Translations under genes and position numbers: made by a program
Notes under the pieces: model-generated
The model's input: the letters and a program-made list of their open reading frames with translations, nothing else
Database searches by the model: none
Told to the model about the DNA's origin: nothing
Assembly: GCF_037038585.1 (NCBI RefSeq)
Contig: NC_092524.1
Span: 40,868,001-40,932,000, forward strand
Reading direction: 5' to 3'
DNA length: 64,000 nt
DNA from: Patagioenas fasciata
Taxonomy: Eukaryota; Chordata; Aves; Columbiformes; Columbidae
In this document: positions 52,107 through 64,000 of the stretch, one piece after another
Position numbering within the stretch: position 1 is the stretch's first letter
Layout of the letters: each line of letters starts with the position of its first letter

Positions 52107-52132
52107 TTTTATTATTATTATTATTATTATTA
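52107..52132 (+). repeat. (ATT)n microsatellite
   Basis: About eight to nine ATT units in tandem. Confidence 0.95.
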
Positions 52133-52639
52133 CTCCCACTTTCCAGGACACTGTATTTGAGCAAATTTAATTGTGATGAGTACTGTATAGTGTTTTCTCA
52201 GTAAACTATTAGTTCTGCTCTTTTGGTCATCCTCATTGTCTTGGTCATGATGTAGATGGAGAAAGAGGAATTCATTCTTATAAAACCAGGCTGCATTGTC
52301 AGAAAACCATCAGATTAGCCAGAATGCACTTCTAAAGAGCAGAGAAGCTAATTAAGACACAAGCAAGATCTATAGTACCTCCATGGAAACTCAGGCTCAT
52401 TTATGAACTGCTGCTGTTTTTATCCTTGTTATATGTTTTAGGTTAAACAGTGTTTTTAATGGCAGGTTTGCTCATCACTGAGGAAATTGCACAGGCTCAT
52501 CAGCATTAATACACCAAGGAAGGAAACACAGACAGAAATGTAGTATGGCTGCATTAGCAAAATATGAAAGAAGCATTTGTAGAGATAGAAATGAAACACA
52601 TTTTTTTGGCTAAAAAAGACGTCTCTAACATTTTCATAT

Positions 52640-53000
52640 TGCTTAGAGAGAAGTCGGTCTGTGACCTGGTCATTCTGTGTCATACCAGGGCATTTACAGT
52701 GTAAGAAATCCTTGTCACCCCTAGATTATGTGGCACCAAGATTGTTGTTGAAGGGCATTCAGCAAATCAGTTTCCACTCTAACATAAATGGTGCTAAACA
52801 ACACTTGCAGTGTTCATGTAACTTTCCCTACTCTAACTTAAAAAGCTTGAGCAGAAATAATTTTACAATAAAATTAGCCTAATTACTGATTTGTCATGCA
52901 TCAGCTGCTCCAGGTTAAGTGTTTGAGCCTTTATGCTTACTGTGAAGCTAATTCAAAGTAGCTCACCATTATTAGCATGTGTGCTATGGGATTTCTCAGG
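52640..53000. promoter_or_regulatory. Candidate conserved non-coding element
   Basis: A complex, non-repetitive block with a homeodomain/POU-type cluster at about 52860-52915: AAATTAGCCTAATTACTGATTT followed by a GTCATGCATCAGCTG stretch that contains ATGCAT and an E-box CAGCTG. It lies about 35 kb past FOXG1. The function is inferred from texture alone. Confidence 0.25.
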
Positions 53001-56000
53001 CACAGGTTTACCAGAGATCAGAGCACATTTGAGGACTGATTGCTCTGTAATAATTTCTTTGTGTTTCAAGTTGTTTGGATTCCAGATTGTCATGTACATA
53101 CTGGAAATATTCAAGAGCTATGTAGTGGCTGCATAAATCATGAGGTTGTCCTTAAAAATGTGACACAGCTGAAGAGAGAAAGAAAACTGGATAGTCACCT
53201 AGAGAGAAAGGTAGAGACAGAGGCAGAGACAGAGATAGGAATAGAGGTAGAAATATTTATGGCTCTTCTTGCTCACATTGATTCAGATCATATTTTCAAG
53301 ATCTTTGTCCAACTATTTTTATGATACATGGAAGTGAACTTTAAAATAACCAATAAGATTTAATATTCGCAACTTTAATAACTTTATTGTTTTTAATAAA
53401 CTACCAAATTATCATGACATTTTACAACAAAATCATCAAATTCAGCAATGTCATGTTCCTTTTTTAGGCAATGGGCCTTCAGTTTGCTCTTGAGACTAAA
53501 ACTGACTTCATATTTACTGTGTTTTTAAAATGAAAGTTGTTTTGCACAGATTCTTAAAGAATGGAATCTTCCTTTAAGCGACATTGCCACAAACTTAGCT
53601 TTGATGGAAAAAACCATTTTCATGTCACTTTCCTACACCTTGCCTAAAAAGAAATTCAATAAACCATTCCGAAAGGACAGTTCTCTATATTCGGATGTTG
53701 AAAAAAACAGAATACTTAGGAAATGAGAATGGGATTTATGGTGGGAATGGTTAGAGTGCATGTGAATGTATTTTTTCTTGTAAAGTATGTTAAAAAAGGA
53801 TGTTGCATTGATCTGAAATATTTTAAGATAGAAGAGTTTGATTAGTAATCCGTAGAAGCATATTGATATCAGCAGTTCAAAAACAAACTATAAATGAACT
53901 GCAACTACTAAATAATTCATTTACTATTATTTATTCAAAATAATATCCCTGACTCCTAGTCCCTGTTGCATTCCAGTCATTAGTGAGACCCTGTTTACTG
54001 GGTAGGCATATGACTGTAATTCAGTCAATTCAGTATATTCCTAGTTCATGTATCTTTCCAGATGTTTCCCTTTTTCTCTGTTTTTAATCTTTTTCAGTAG
54101 TGAGAGCAGGCTATGGAACTGAAACCAGTTTGCTGCATTATGGAAAAAAAGAGAAAAATGGCAAAATACCAAAACCAGACTTACACTTTGTCACCAGTTT
54201 CTCCTGGCCAGGTTCTGATGTTAAATCCTGTAAAACTCCACAGAGTAACTTGAAATGGTGAGTTTTAAATCTTCAGGTTTCCTACACCTATAGATTCCCT
54301 AAATTTTCCAGGAATGAGTTTGCACTTACATTTAGATAAAATTCTTACAGTATAATTTCCCTCAGCCTTATAGTGACACTAGCAGTGACATACTAAAGTT
54401 ATAATCAGTTCATCGCACGATGTATAACCCACTCTTTCAACTTTGCTATCATGAAATTTTGTGTAGGAGGATCAAATGCTGGTTATTAATGGTTTCTGGA
54501 AGAGGCAAATGAAAAGAAGAAATAGGACAGTCCTCTCTGGTATCTCTCTTAAGAGGAAATCAGCAAAAGGAGAACCTTTTTGGTCAAAATGAATACTCTG
54601 GCATTTTAAAAAGTCATGTACAATAAAGCATTTCTGAAATGTCCTCGTAGCAAAAGGATTTTAACAAATTAAACAAGAAATTATAATTCCCTATCAAAAA
54701 TCTGAAGAGGGAGGAATATTTTTGCTGTGAGCAAGCTGAATCAAGTTAATGAGGCATCTAACACTGCGAAAAGAGCGTTCTCTATAAATAAATCCCGTCT
54801 GATTGGGATATATTAGTCTTCTGATAACATTCTATAGCCTACAGATGCTTTGAATAGAATGTGTATGTGTGCAAATACTCAGATCAATTTGAGTTACTGT
54901 TCTCTAAGTCCTTGTCCATCACACATATTACAGTCATTTTCATATTTAAGCACTGAATAAAATCTCAGCCTCACTCCACTGCCCAGTTTGAATAGGTAGG
55001 CTCAGCAGCTAGGCTCTGTGAAAGCTCTGGAGATTGTATTTCACACACAAAGATGTGGCTAAAGAACAGCTGTGCAGCCTGCCAGTGGAGGACTCTTCGC
55101 CTGCTTGCCAGAAGTAACACTTGCTGTCCCAAGAGCTTTAAAGGATCAAGGAGTAGGGCTTCATGTCACGGGGTGCTTTTGCCCATCACTGCCCTGGCTG
55201 TGTGCTTCTGTGTGTCATTGAGGCTCTGGTGACTGTGAAGGCAGCATGAGCAAACAGTCAGGAGAAAAATTTTATGACATGAAGTTGCAGAATCTGGTAT
55301 CTTTCTCAGAAGTAAGTGTGTTTAACTCTAAAATGTCTTGCTCAGAGTGCCAATTTATTTTTTTGGAGAGGGAAAGGATTTGGAAAGTTCTTTTGAAAAT
55401 TTTTTTTTAGAATGTTTTATTGGTTTTGTCCTCCAGGGATTGAAAGGTCTTTCTTCGTGAAGCATCATACACTTATTTTTCCTTGATTTTGTTTTAGTCA
55501 CATATATATCATGTTTTCACACTTTCCTAAATTATTTGCTTCTTTGGAAGTCTTGTTTATCCTCTCCCAAGTTTTGGGAACAAAGTTATGTAGATCTTTA
55601 GAAAAGGTATTCATGTTCCTTTACTGTGGTCTCCCAGTCCTTTCTAATAGAAATGAAAAAAAAAAATTAGCTTCAGCAAAAGTGACCTATAGGTGTAGAA
55701 GCATTTAGATTGTGTAGCAATACAGAAGCTTTAGAAATATTTACTCTGTGTAACAACTCAGAATAAAAAAAATTGGATCAAATATTTCAGCACCAGGGAA
55801 GACTCTAAATCAATAGAGTATAATTAGTAATGGAGTCCTAAAAACAAATTTATAGAATTTCTGGTTTTATGTAAATTTTCTTCAAATATGATAATGTAGC
55901 TGTGGATAGTGCCATTTTTTTTTGGTCTCCAAGGCTGGACAGAAAAGGATTTAATGTTCTCTTTAACTATGTTAAGAGTACTTGATGGTCAAATAAACTT

Positions 56001-59000
56001 CTGAATCAAGGTGCAAAAGTTCTCATGAGCTTTTAATTATATATTAAGACATTTCTAATCTGAGATCACAAGAATTGAGGGCAAAGCGTTTTTTTGAATT
56101 AGGTGCTGCCATGCCTTTTGAGGGTCTAGACCACTGGATTCAGAGTGATAAGACTGAAAGTGAATAGTGATATATCTAAAACTGTACCAACATGCCTAGT
56201 TAGCAAAACACACTTGTCCTGTAGTTCAGGATAATTTGGGGTTATTTTGTAAGAATGTGGCATAAAATTAATGCTTTGAGATACAGTTTGTCTTTGCTAG
56301 TTTCATTTGCACTCAATTTTTATAGTACACAAACTCAAATCAATATGGTGTTTAATAAAGCAAATCTTAAAACTCGATGATCACTGCCATTATGCTTTTT
56401 GAAGAAGAAGACCTCCCTGAAAAGCTGATATCAATCATTCTTGTCTAAGGTCTGAAGCAAATTTAACCTGCAAAGGCTGGTAGCTGGGCTATCTGCCATC
56501 ATTGCTGGCAACATAAAGGCTCCAGATACAGTCTTCTAATAGGAGGAATATGGAGACAAATATGCCTAGCTTTAATGTGTGTTAAATTTCTGAGATTAAT
56601 TCACATCACTGTATATGAAAACAGTGATCTGGACTTCAGGGTCTATGGATGTCTTTCCATTACTCTGCCCTCTGGACAGTTTGTTGCTCTGTAACTCTTG
56701 TTTTCCACTTAGTGTGAGACCATCTCCGTCTTTGAAGAATGGGAGGGAGGTATTGCTCCATTATCAAGGTGGGCAGCAGTCAAGGACAGAGATGTTGCTT
56801 TTGTTCTATGAATGTACAGTGCTAGTACAATAGAGCCCAAGGAAGGCAGGTATCAAAGTATATGAGGGCAGGGTTAAAATAGCTTTATCATGGCACAAAT
56901 AGACACTTCACAGTCATGCAGAATAGGGAGTGTTGAATACATAACACTCAATATTTAGCTACACAGTTTATGGTTTCCAGAATCTTTCAGGATTTTTTTT
57001 TTTATATATTTCCTTTTTGTAGATGAAGAGGTGATACAAATTGTTAATGGTTGGATAAAAAATAGGGAATACCAGTTCAGTATCTGGTATGAGGCAAATA
57101 AGAACCCTCATTTTAAGTCATCACTGGAAGAAAGAAATAAGAGCAAGTGAATAATTATTTTAACTCAATATATGTAATTCCACATAAAGATGATGACATT
57201 ATGAAAGTGTTTGAGACATCTTATAATAGAAAAAATATAAATGTGCTTCTTTTCTTTTAATGCTAACAGATACTGTTGTCCAAAAAAGAAAAAAAAAAGA
57301 ACCAAACCTGTCAGGGAAAGTATATAAAACTGCTTTTCCTTTGAATGCATATTTAAAAGGAAGGCATGATGACAGCTTTCATTTGAGCACCGGACAATTT
57401 TTTTTTTCAGAGTTTGCTGCTGTTCATGCAAAATAAGTTGCTGTGATTGCAACATATGTATTATATGGCACATATGCTACCTCTTAGATAAAAGTGTAAC
57501 TCTTGTGGTTCCTAGCATTTTTCTAAGGACATACAGTGTTTAACAGTAACAGATCTTTTTATAATATTTTTGCCATGTTTTTGGCAACTAAATATTTTTT
57601 CTTTAACCTTTCTCATTCATAAGTTAAATTTGTTGTTAGAGAAAAATGGAGTGTGGAGGTAGAAAGCAACAGTGTGAATAAGAGAGCAAGAGTGTTTTGA
57701 CTGGCAGTTTTCTCTTTGGCTACCATTTTGGATTTCTTTGTTGTAATGCAGGAGGGCAATAAATTGCCAGCTGCAAATAAGGGTCTTTTTAGCTATATAT
57801 TGTACAGACAATCATATACAATCAATTATGGGTTAAAATGCTGATGTGGCACTTACGGAATTAGGAATAAGAACTAGTGTTAAGAATAATGTGGGTTTAT
57901 TGTCTAATTTCTGACATTTGTGGTAAAATGTTTATCTTTTATATCTGTTTCTTTGATTACGTTCGGTCTTCAAATCCTTCTCTGTATAAAGGTGTGGGCT
58001 TTGAGTTATGGTATACTGAAACATACTTTCACACACACGATAATGAATCACAGCAAAAAGACAAATAACCAAAACTCCACCCACAGTACCAATGATTAAG
58101 TGTTTTTTCTTGTGACTATTCCCATGAAATCAGTGGAACTAATCATATGAATGTCTTTTACTACATGCGAGCAACAAAAAAAATGAGCCCTGCTTTAGAC
58201 TGGAACATGAAGCAAGCTTTCTTTAAAGGACAGCATTATTTGTTCCCTACATAAATCCTAAGTAAATGGAAGCGGACCTTCAGCCTTCTCCCTCCTACTC
58301 CCAGAAATGATCCCATTATACTGGTAGTTCATAAATATGCAGTGAAGCCCATCTGCTCTAGCTTGTGATTTAAAATACTATCTTGTAATTTTTTGTAGTG
58401 TCTCTGGGTCTGATCACAAAGGTATCAGAGGCAATGATACAGCTACCATTATCTTCAGATGTGTTGGCTCAAGAGGCTTTGGCATGAGTATTAATCTGTA
58501 TTAGAAGGGATCTGGTGTCCTTTCTGTTGCCCATCACTAGGGTAGTGCACTGTTCACAGAGGACTTTCTAGAAACAGTGCTACCTGCGCTTCTGGAGGAG
58601 AGGACCATTGTGAATCTCTTGAACACTTGCACATAGGGATGCTCTCCCCAGATCAGGCCAGAGCATGCAATTACACTGTCAGGCTCTGTCTTCAGATGGA
58701 ATTGACTTTTTAGGCAATCTGTAGATCTGAATTTACTGTCAGAATTATGAAAAGCCTTGGAAGGAATTCCGTAAATGTTCAAAAATAGCTTTTCATAAGC
58801 AACAACAGAATAGAAGTAACAGTTTGAGAGATTTTTAAACTCCATTACTTGTACATATTTATACAATATAGTGCCTGTCACAGATAATGTACAGCAGATT
58901 CATCATGCTTTATCATTTGAAAGAAGAGCTGGTTCTCTGAGTGACGTATGAGATAAATAACAAATAAACAAGATGTTGCTTAATAAAACAATTAGTTCTC

Positions 59001-59047
59001 CACAGGCTCTGGCAGTGCTTTCTGAATTCTTATCAGCCCTGGCTTAC
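53001..59047. other. AT-rich gene desert
   Basis: No gene is recognised. An imperfect purine-rich GAGACA/GAGGCA repeat lies at about 53212-53250. An ATG in fair context near 55247 opens a short frame that runs into a consensus splice donor (GTAAGT at 55312-55317). It is probably chance but could belong to an unannotated non-coding transcript. Confidence 0.4.
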
Positions 59048-59261
59048 AGCTGTAACTTCAGGATATAATAGGAGATTGAATTTTATACAGGCAACAAAAC
59101 AGATGATCAAATTCACAGGGGATCATATCAGGCTTTTTCCAGTACCAAAGAGCTGTATTAATCCTTGTCACTGTTTTTTGAAATGCTGTGACAGAAATAA
59201 ACCTGTACTGTAACCTGGCCCTTTTAATGATCTTCTGGAGCGTGGGCTTTCCACTCAGCAC
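59048..59261 (-). other. Exon-like segment, unproven
   Basis: On the minus strand a pyrimidine-rich stretch ending in TTTTTCAG (acceptor AG at 59262-59263) precedes a segment that stays open for about 68 codons. It then has a stop and, 10 nt later, a donor-like GTAAGC (59042-59047). The translated sequence (including QKIIKRARLQYRF) matches no family I recognise. It could be an exon of an unannotated non-coding RNA or a chance arrangement. Confidence 0.15.
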
Positions 59262-59799
59262 CTGAAAAACACAACAAAACACCTTTTACATTAAAGATGT
59301 GAGGTTTGCTGCTGGCTAAATTTGTACACAGAAGTCTATAAACCAGTGCTCAGCCAGCTGGGAAGCAAGAAAGCAAATTCAGATTCTGCCATGAACTTCA
59401 CAGACCAATTATCTACTTGGAATCATGGGAGTTTAACAAACAAATACCAGCCCCTGCTGAGCCTTTTCAGTCCAGCAGCTTATGGGTGATTCAGTTGCAT
59501 CAGAGGCTTTTAGACTGATCAATTCTTAATCACAAAGCGCAAAAATTATTCTCAGACTCACGTCAGTTTCTTTGGACACCTTTGTTAACAATCTGCTTCA
59601 AATATTTTTTTTTTAAAGAACTGCAGACACTGTTTTTATTGACTCCCCACTTGTAAAATGTTTATAGCTTGTTAATTTATATTTACCCCTTTACTTTTGC
59701 CTGCAAATCAACATCACTTAGCACAGTTTGGTTACACTTTGTCCAAAGGAAATTACAGAAGCCTGCTATGGGGCTAAAATGAAGGAAAGCTGAGGAAAA

Positions 59800-59960
59800 T
59801 CAATACACTGATGATTAAACAGATCGTAGCAAATTCACGGCTGTAAGCTACAGCATGGAGACATCGGTGTGACGCCTATCTAGCAGTTAATGTGCTTTCA
59901 GCAAGTTGAAGAAAATTTTACAATAAGGCAAAATGTAACAGAAAAAATATAAGCTAATAC
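59800..59960. promoter_or_regulatory. CpG-retaining conserved-like segment in the desert
   Basis: Four CpGs occur within about 60 bp (59824-59874) in a domain that otherwise averages only a few per kilobase. The surrounding sequence is complex and non-repetitive, including AGCAGTTAATGTGC. Local CpG retention suggests selective constraint or germline hypomethylation. Enhancer function is inferred. Confidence 0.3.
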
Positions 59961-61489
59961 AGAACGATGCTTTTTTTTTTTTTTGCTCAATAGGAATGGT
60001 TCTGTTATTCAAGTTTTATTTTGTTATTTGACTTCACAGAGACTGTAGAGAAGGGTTAGATTTATGAAAAAGATAATCTGTTTTATAGGGAAATTTTCAG
60101 TGGGAATTTTAAAGAACTATTTGACTTGCAGTATCACTCACATCTATTGTAAAAGCTCTGTATTTACTGTTATTTTAAACTACTCTTTTCTGTCAGAGAA
60201 TTTCAAGTGTGATAATTTCTATTTTAGTCTTCCTTTTGTTTTAATTAGAAGACAAAAAGGTATAAGCAGATTTCTAAATAAGTATCCTAACAAGAAGGAT
60301 GATATTTAGTGTAAATTGTATATTATCTAACAAAGTGATAATCTGTCACTACTCATTTTAAGTAATAGAGAAAATTTAGAATAAAATAAACAAATGGAGT
60401 ATTTTGCACATTAAATTCTTGTGAACTTTTAATAGCACTGAATAAGTATTCATGAAACACATGTGGAAGGAGGAAAAGAGTCTTGGGAATAGTAGGCAAA
60501 AGCCAGTACCAGCAAGGATCCTGAATGGGTCCAGGGACTTCACTTTTGTAGACACTTCTCGTTTATGAACAGGAAAGGTTTCATCTCTAACACCCATTAC
60601 AGTGCCTCCCAAGCATAATGTGACCCTGTGCAATGCGTTTACTCTGCTGACCAATAGCTGTGTAAAGATAGAGTATGTAAAACAAACTTGCAGCATTAGG
60701 GCCCATTTGTTCCTATTGATGTTATAGAAATGGGGATGTCAAGGAAAAATTAATTACAACCAGAGGGAACTTAACAACTCTGGCTTGAGCTTTTGCAAAT
60801 CAGCATATGCCCATTTCAGTGGATTTCAGAGTCTCATATGAGGAGATTGCCCACAGAGCCTGACTCATTCCTTCCTCAGAAAGGATATTCAGGGAATAAA
60901 GAAGATTATTTCTCTTTCTCACACAGCTTGAGTATCTGCAGAAAACGTTCACTCTGTTGAAGGAACATTGCTGAGCTACACCTCAATTTTTCTTACTGGC
61001 AGCCTGCAGCCTTTCAGTCATATTCCCCTCAATATGCCAGTGTGCTGCTGTCCTGCAACACCCTGTGCAAAGGATCCCAAAGTTGTGTGGAGCATCAGTG
61101 TTAGTGTGCTACCAACTTCACCCAGCTTTTTCTCACACAGTCCACCTCCTTCTGGCACTCCTCAGAGGGTCCACAGTGAGAATTTCCTTCAAAGCAAAGT
61201 AAAGCTGTGCTGCATTCGGGCTTTCTCTTGCTGTGCTTTCCTCGGCTGATTCAGAATTATGAGTGTGTACTCACTTATTTAAAAATCAGTAGAAGAAAAT
61301 ACCTGGGCCTTAATTCTGAACTCTAATGTGAAAACTCCGCTCCTTACAGATGCACACTGCTTCTCATCTGAGGATTTCCAGAAGAACCATGATTTATATT
61401 TGCAACATATTCCTGCAATTCTTTATTTTAATTAGGAGAAACATCATAAAACTGGGGAAAGTGCCAAAAAGTTTACCTGTGTGCTAAGC
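59961..61489. other. AT-rich intergenic DNA, no gene seen
   Basis: A T run lies near 59970. A 106-codon minus-strand open frame (60376-60696) and a 93-codon plus-strand one (60968-61249) show no recognisable domain. Confidence 0.45.
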
Positions 61490-61790
61490 TACATTCTGCT
61501 GCTGATTTATTTATGAATGGACTACATCCTTTATTTATCTGATAATTTTATTGTTTAGACAGTCTTCAGAAAATCTGTTTTTCTAATAGGTTCTGCACCA
61601 AAAATGGAGATTTTTGTTCTGGTTTGCAGCACATAAATGTCTAATTGCTTTAATAAACAGTATTTAATTAGTAAAAAAAATAGTAAGCTACAACTAGTTT
61701 TTCTGAATGATAGCAGTTTGTAATCTGTGATGTCAGCTGGGGAGCTGTAGATTCAGTGCTCTGTCAGGATGCTTAAAAATTTGCAGTAAA
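61490..61790. promoter_or_regulatory. Candidate conserved non-coding element
   Basis: Complex AT-rich DNA with several spaced homeodomain or forkhead-type motifs: ATAATTTTATTGTTTAGAC near 61542, GTCTAATTGC near 61639, TTTAATAAACAGTATTTAAT near 61650, and TTAATTAG near 61665. TAATAAACA resembles a forkhead site. The assignment is inferred. Confidence 0.25.
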
Positions 61791-63249
61791 ACATACATAG
61801 GAAAATGCTCAATATTAAAAAATGAAAAAATATAAATACACACAGATACAGATTTCAAACAAACACATGTTCTCTGAATGCAGCCTGTGTTAAAAGTCAG
61901 TCAAATTTCATATTTATGACTAAAGTTAAGTTGCAAACTTAGTACAAGGATGAAGAAAATTCAAAGAAAGTACAAATATGATAGACATTAATTATGTGGT
62001 GCAATAAAAAATACAATAAGATTTTTGATTTTGCAATTCACATAGCAATTTAGAGTAAAAACTTAAACTAAACTGTTTTTATAAGTTTTAGTGATAACTT
62101 GTGTCACTGAGATCAAGACGCATTAGAAAATAATCTTGGAAAAGATTTATTCCTTGTGAGCAGTTTAATAGACTAATAATTTTACCAACTAATGTAACTT
62201 TTCCTGTGTTTTCTGTAATTATGAATCTAGGCCTGTAATGAGTAGGATAAAATAACTGATAGTGAGAGCTGTAGTAAAACATGTCTACATGATATTGATA
62301 GATTAAAAGTGAAACAATGCTGTTGGAAAATGTGGGAAAAGATCCATGCCAGAATCCTCTTGGGTTTACCAGTTTAATTGTGCTCCTGAGTATTTAGTTT
62401 TCAAGATTTTCTTCAGTTGTGGCATTGAAGGAAAAGTAAAATGAAGTGACAGAACAGATTAGGAGGCGATAATAGAAGGGAAAGTGAATAAACCAAGTGT
62501 AAATTTTTGATAGGAACCACTTGTGTAAAGCCCACTAGTTATGTACTATTTTTTTTAATGACAACGCTTTGGTGAAGATAACTAATGAACTTTTTTATTA
62601 TGTAGTGATCCATATGCAAGAACAGATACGAATGTGCCACCAAAATTTAATTTTTAAAGGAGCAGGTTCTTTGATGTTACCAATAATGTCAAATTTTTCT
62701 ATCAAAATTGTACAAGAGGTTGATGCTGAAAAAAATATTTTGCTGCTATTCAGCTACCTACACTAATTCTTATTTAACTATAATATGTTAATTATAAATG
62801 GAATTCTCTCTAATTGGTAGCATATATAGTTTATTTAACTATAGAAAGCATAAAATTAAAAAGAAATGATAACTATAATAAATGTTAACATTTTTTTAAA
62901 AAAATCCAAATCTAAAGCAGTATATTGCACTGTTTGATCAAACTAGCTACCCGCAACAAAACTATTTGAAAACCTCTGAACTATTTTTTTTTTTTACCCT
63001 CATAGAAGTGATTAGGTTGCTAAAGATCTGATCATTAAAAGTTTGGATTGTTTCTCTGTTAAATCACATATGCCTCCTACAATTTTTACAACACTTCCTT
63101 TATAAATTAATTGTTCTGTGGTTATTTGTTAAAGAATCTCCCCCACATGAAAAGCAAAATCTCAGTAGATGCGGATTTTACACTGCACTAGATCAATCCC
63201 AATACCAGTAAATGGATATTATTAAACAGCATGGGGTAGTGCAAACTGG
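61791..63249. other. AT-rich intergenic DNA, no gene seen
   Basis: Very AT-rich sequence with few CpGs and short A/T runs. No gene or transposon is recognised. Confidence 0.45.
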
Positions 63250-63600
63250 GAAAGAAAACTTGTAGTGTGCTGCCTTTGAGCAGACCTGGCTTGCATGCTG
63301 TGACAGGGCAATTGTCGACATGCTTTTTCATGCCAATCTGCAGCTTTTTCAACTCTAGATGCTATGGCAACCAGGGTTTAACAGACTAAGCAGCTAACAA
63401 GCTTCCCTGATGGAATTGTCTTGTTGTATGATTGCCTTGTCTTAGTGAAAATATAAAATAGACTGAAGACGCTTGTGGACATTTGTCAAACTGATTATAA
63501 TTTGGACACTCAGCTCATAATTATCTGTTATATATTGCATAGTATTGACCATCGGCGTTTTCCATGCTGTCTGTAGACAACACGAGTGCTTTTCTGTACA
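63250..63600. promoter_or_regulatory. CpG-retaining enhancer-like segment with RFX half-site
   Basis: At least five CpGs (GTCGAC near 63317, GACGC near 63468, TCGGCG near 63553, ACGAG near 63581) occur in otherwise CpG-poor DNA. ATGGCAAC at 63364-63371 is one half of an RFX X-box, and ATTATAATTTG near 63493 and CATAATTATC near 63516 add homeodomain cores. It lies about 46 kb past FOXG1. Function is inferred. Confidence 0.3.
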
Positions 63601-64000
63601 GCCTTTTTACTGTGGAAAGAATGGGTTTTGGTTAGGCTGAGTTGGTCAACATGGCAGGTAAGATTATATGGATAGAGAAAATAAATGCTACTAGCAGAGG
63701 TTTTTTTGCTTTCTTTTTCTCTGGGTTTTTGATAGTTTATTTTTAAAACAAAATAAAGAAAAAAAGTGAATTATAAAGTAACATATAATTCTTTACAAAC
63801 ATATAAGAACAAAAAGAACTGCATTTTCAAGATGTATTTTTAAAATCCTTTAAGTTTTCTGATGTTCGTTATTAGGCAGTTGAGTTCTTTTTGTTGGCCC
63901 CAATGAATGGTTTGTGTTTCTTGTTTGTTTGTTTGTTGTTTTTTAATTTGTTCTCAGAAGAAAAGGGCATTCACCATAAAACATGGGCCTAAGACTACAT
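63601..64000. other. AT-rich intergenic DNA at the window end
   Basis: No gene is recognised. T- and A-rich patches and a short TTTG repeat near 63920-63936 are present. An ATGGCAG followed by GTAAGA near 63651-63663 resembles a start plus splice donor, but nothing supports it as a gene. Confidence 0.4.

Overview
This is a vertebrate, most likely avian, genomic window built around one protein-coding gene, the intronless forkhead transcription factor FOXG1 (BF-1), at 16150-17529 on the + strand. FOXG1 is recognised from its forkhead domain, its Groucho-binding segment and its near-invariant C-terminus. A bird is inferred from the only clear transposable element, a 5'-truncated CR1 LINE fragment on the minus strand near 40.7-41.1 kb, together with the general scarcity of interspersed repeats. 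A crocodilian or turtle cannot be excluded from sequence alone.

Layout. 1-14.7 kb is non-coding upstream DNA with several satellite CpG islands (about 1.1-1.6, 3.9-4.6 and 9.1-9.3 kb), microsatellites and AT-rich, TAAT-dense stretches that resemble conserved non-coding elements. 14.7-17.0 kb is the FOXG1 CpG island, holding the inferred promoter, a 5' UTR with two upstream ORFs, and the 5' half of the coding region. 17.53-18.5 kb is the 3' UTR, with 8-mer sites for miR-200 and miR-9 and a terminal AATAAA. 18.5-33.5 kb is CpG-rich non-coding DNA with more islands (24.0, 27.6 and 33.1 kb) and several enhancer-like blocks. The strongest of these, at 20.4-20.65 kb, carries two class III POU-type sites. 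From roughly 33.5-35 kb to the end the DNA becomes AT-rich and CpG-poor, like an ordinary gene desert, with a few islands of retained CpG (59.8 and 63.3 kb) that may be regulatory.

The parts fit a single developmental-regulator domain: one forebrain transcription factor, a broad CpG-retaining domain of the kind usually unmethylated and Polycomb-bound, candidate long-range enhancers, and post-transcriptional control through upstream ORFs and microRNA sites. I found no other convincing protein-coding gene. Long open frames in the GC-rich islands look like composition artefacts. I did not find a novel multi-gene system. The most interesting signals are the upstream ORF arrangement, the sharp CpG-domain change and the enhancer-like blocks.
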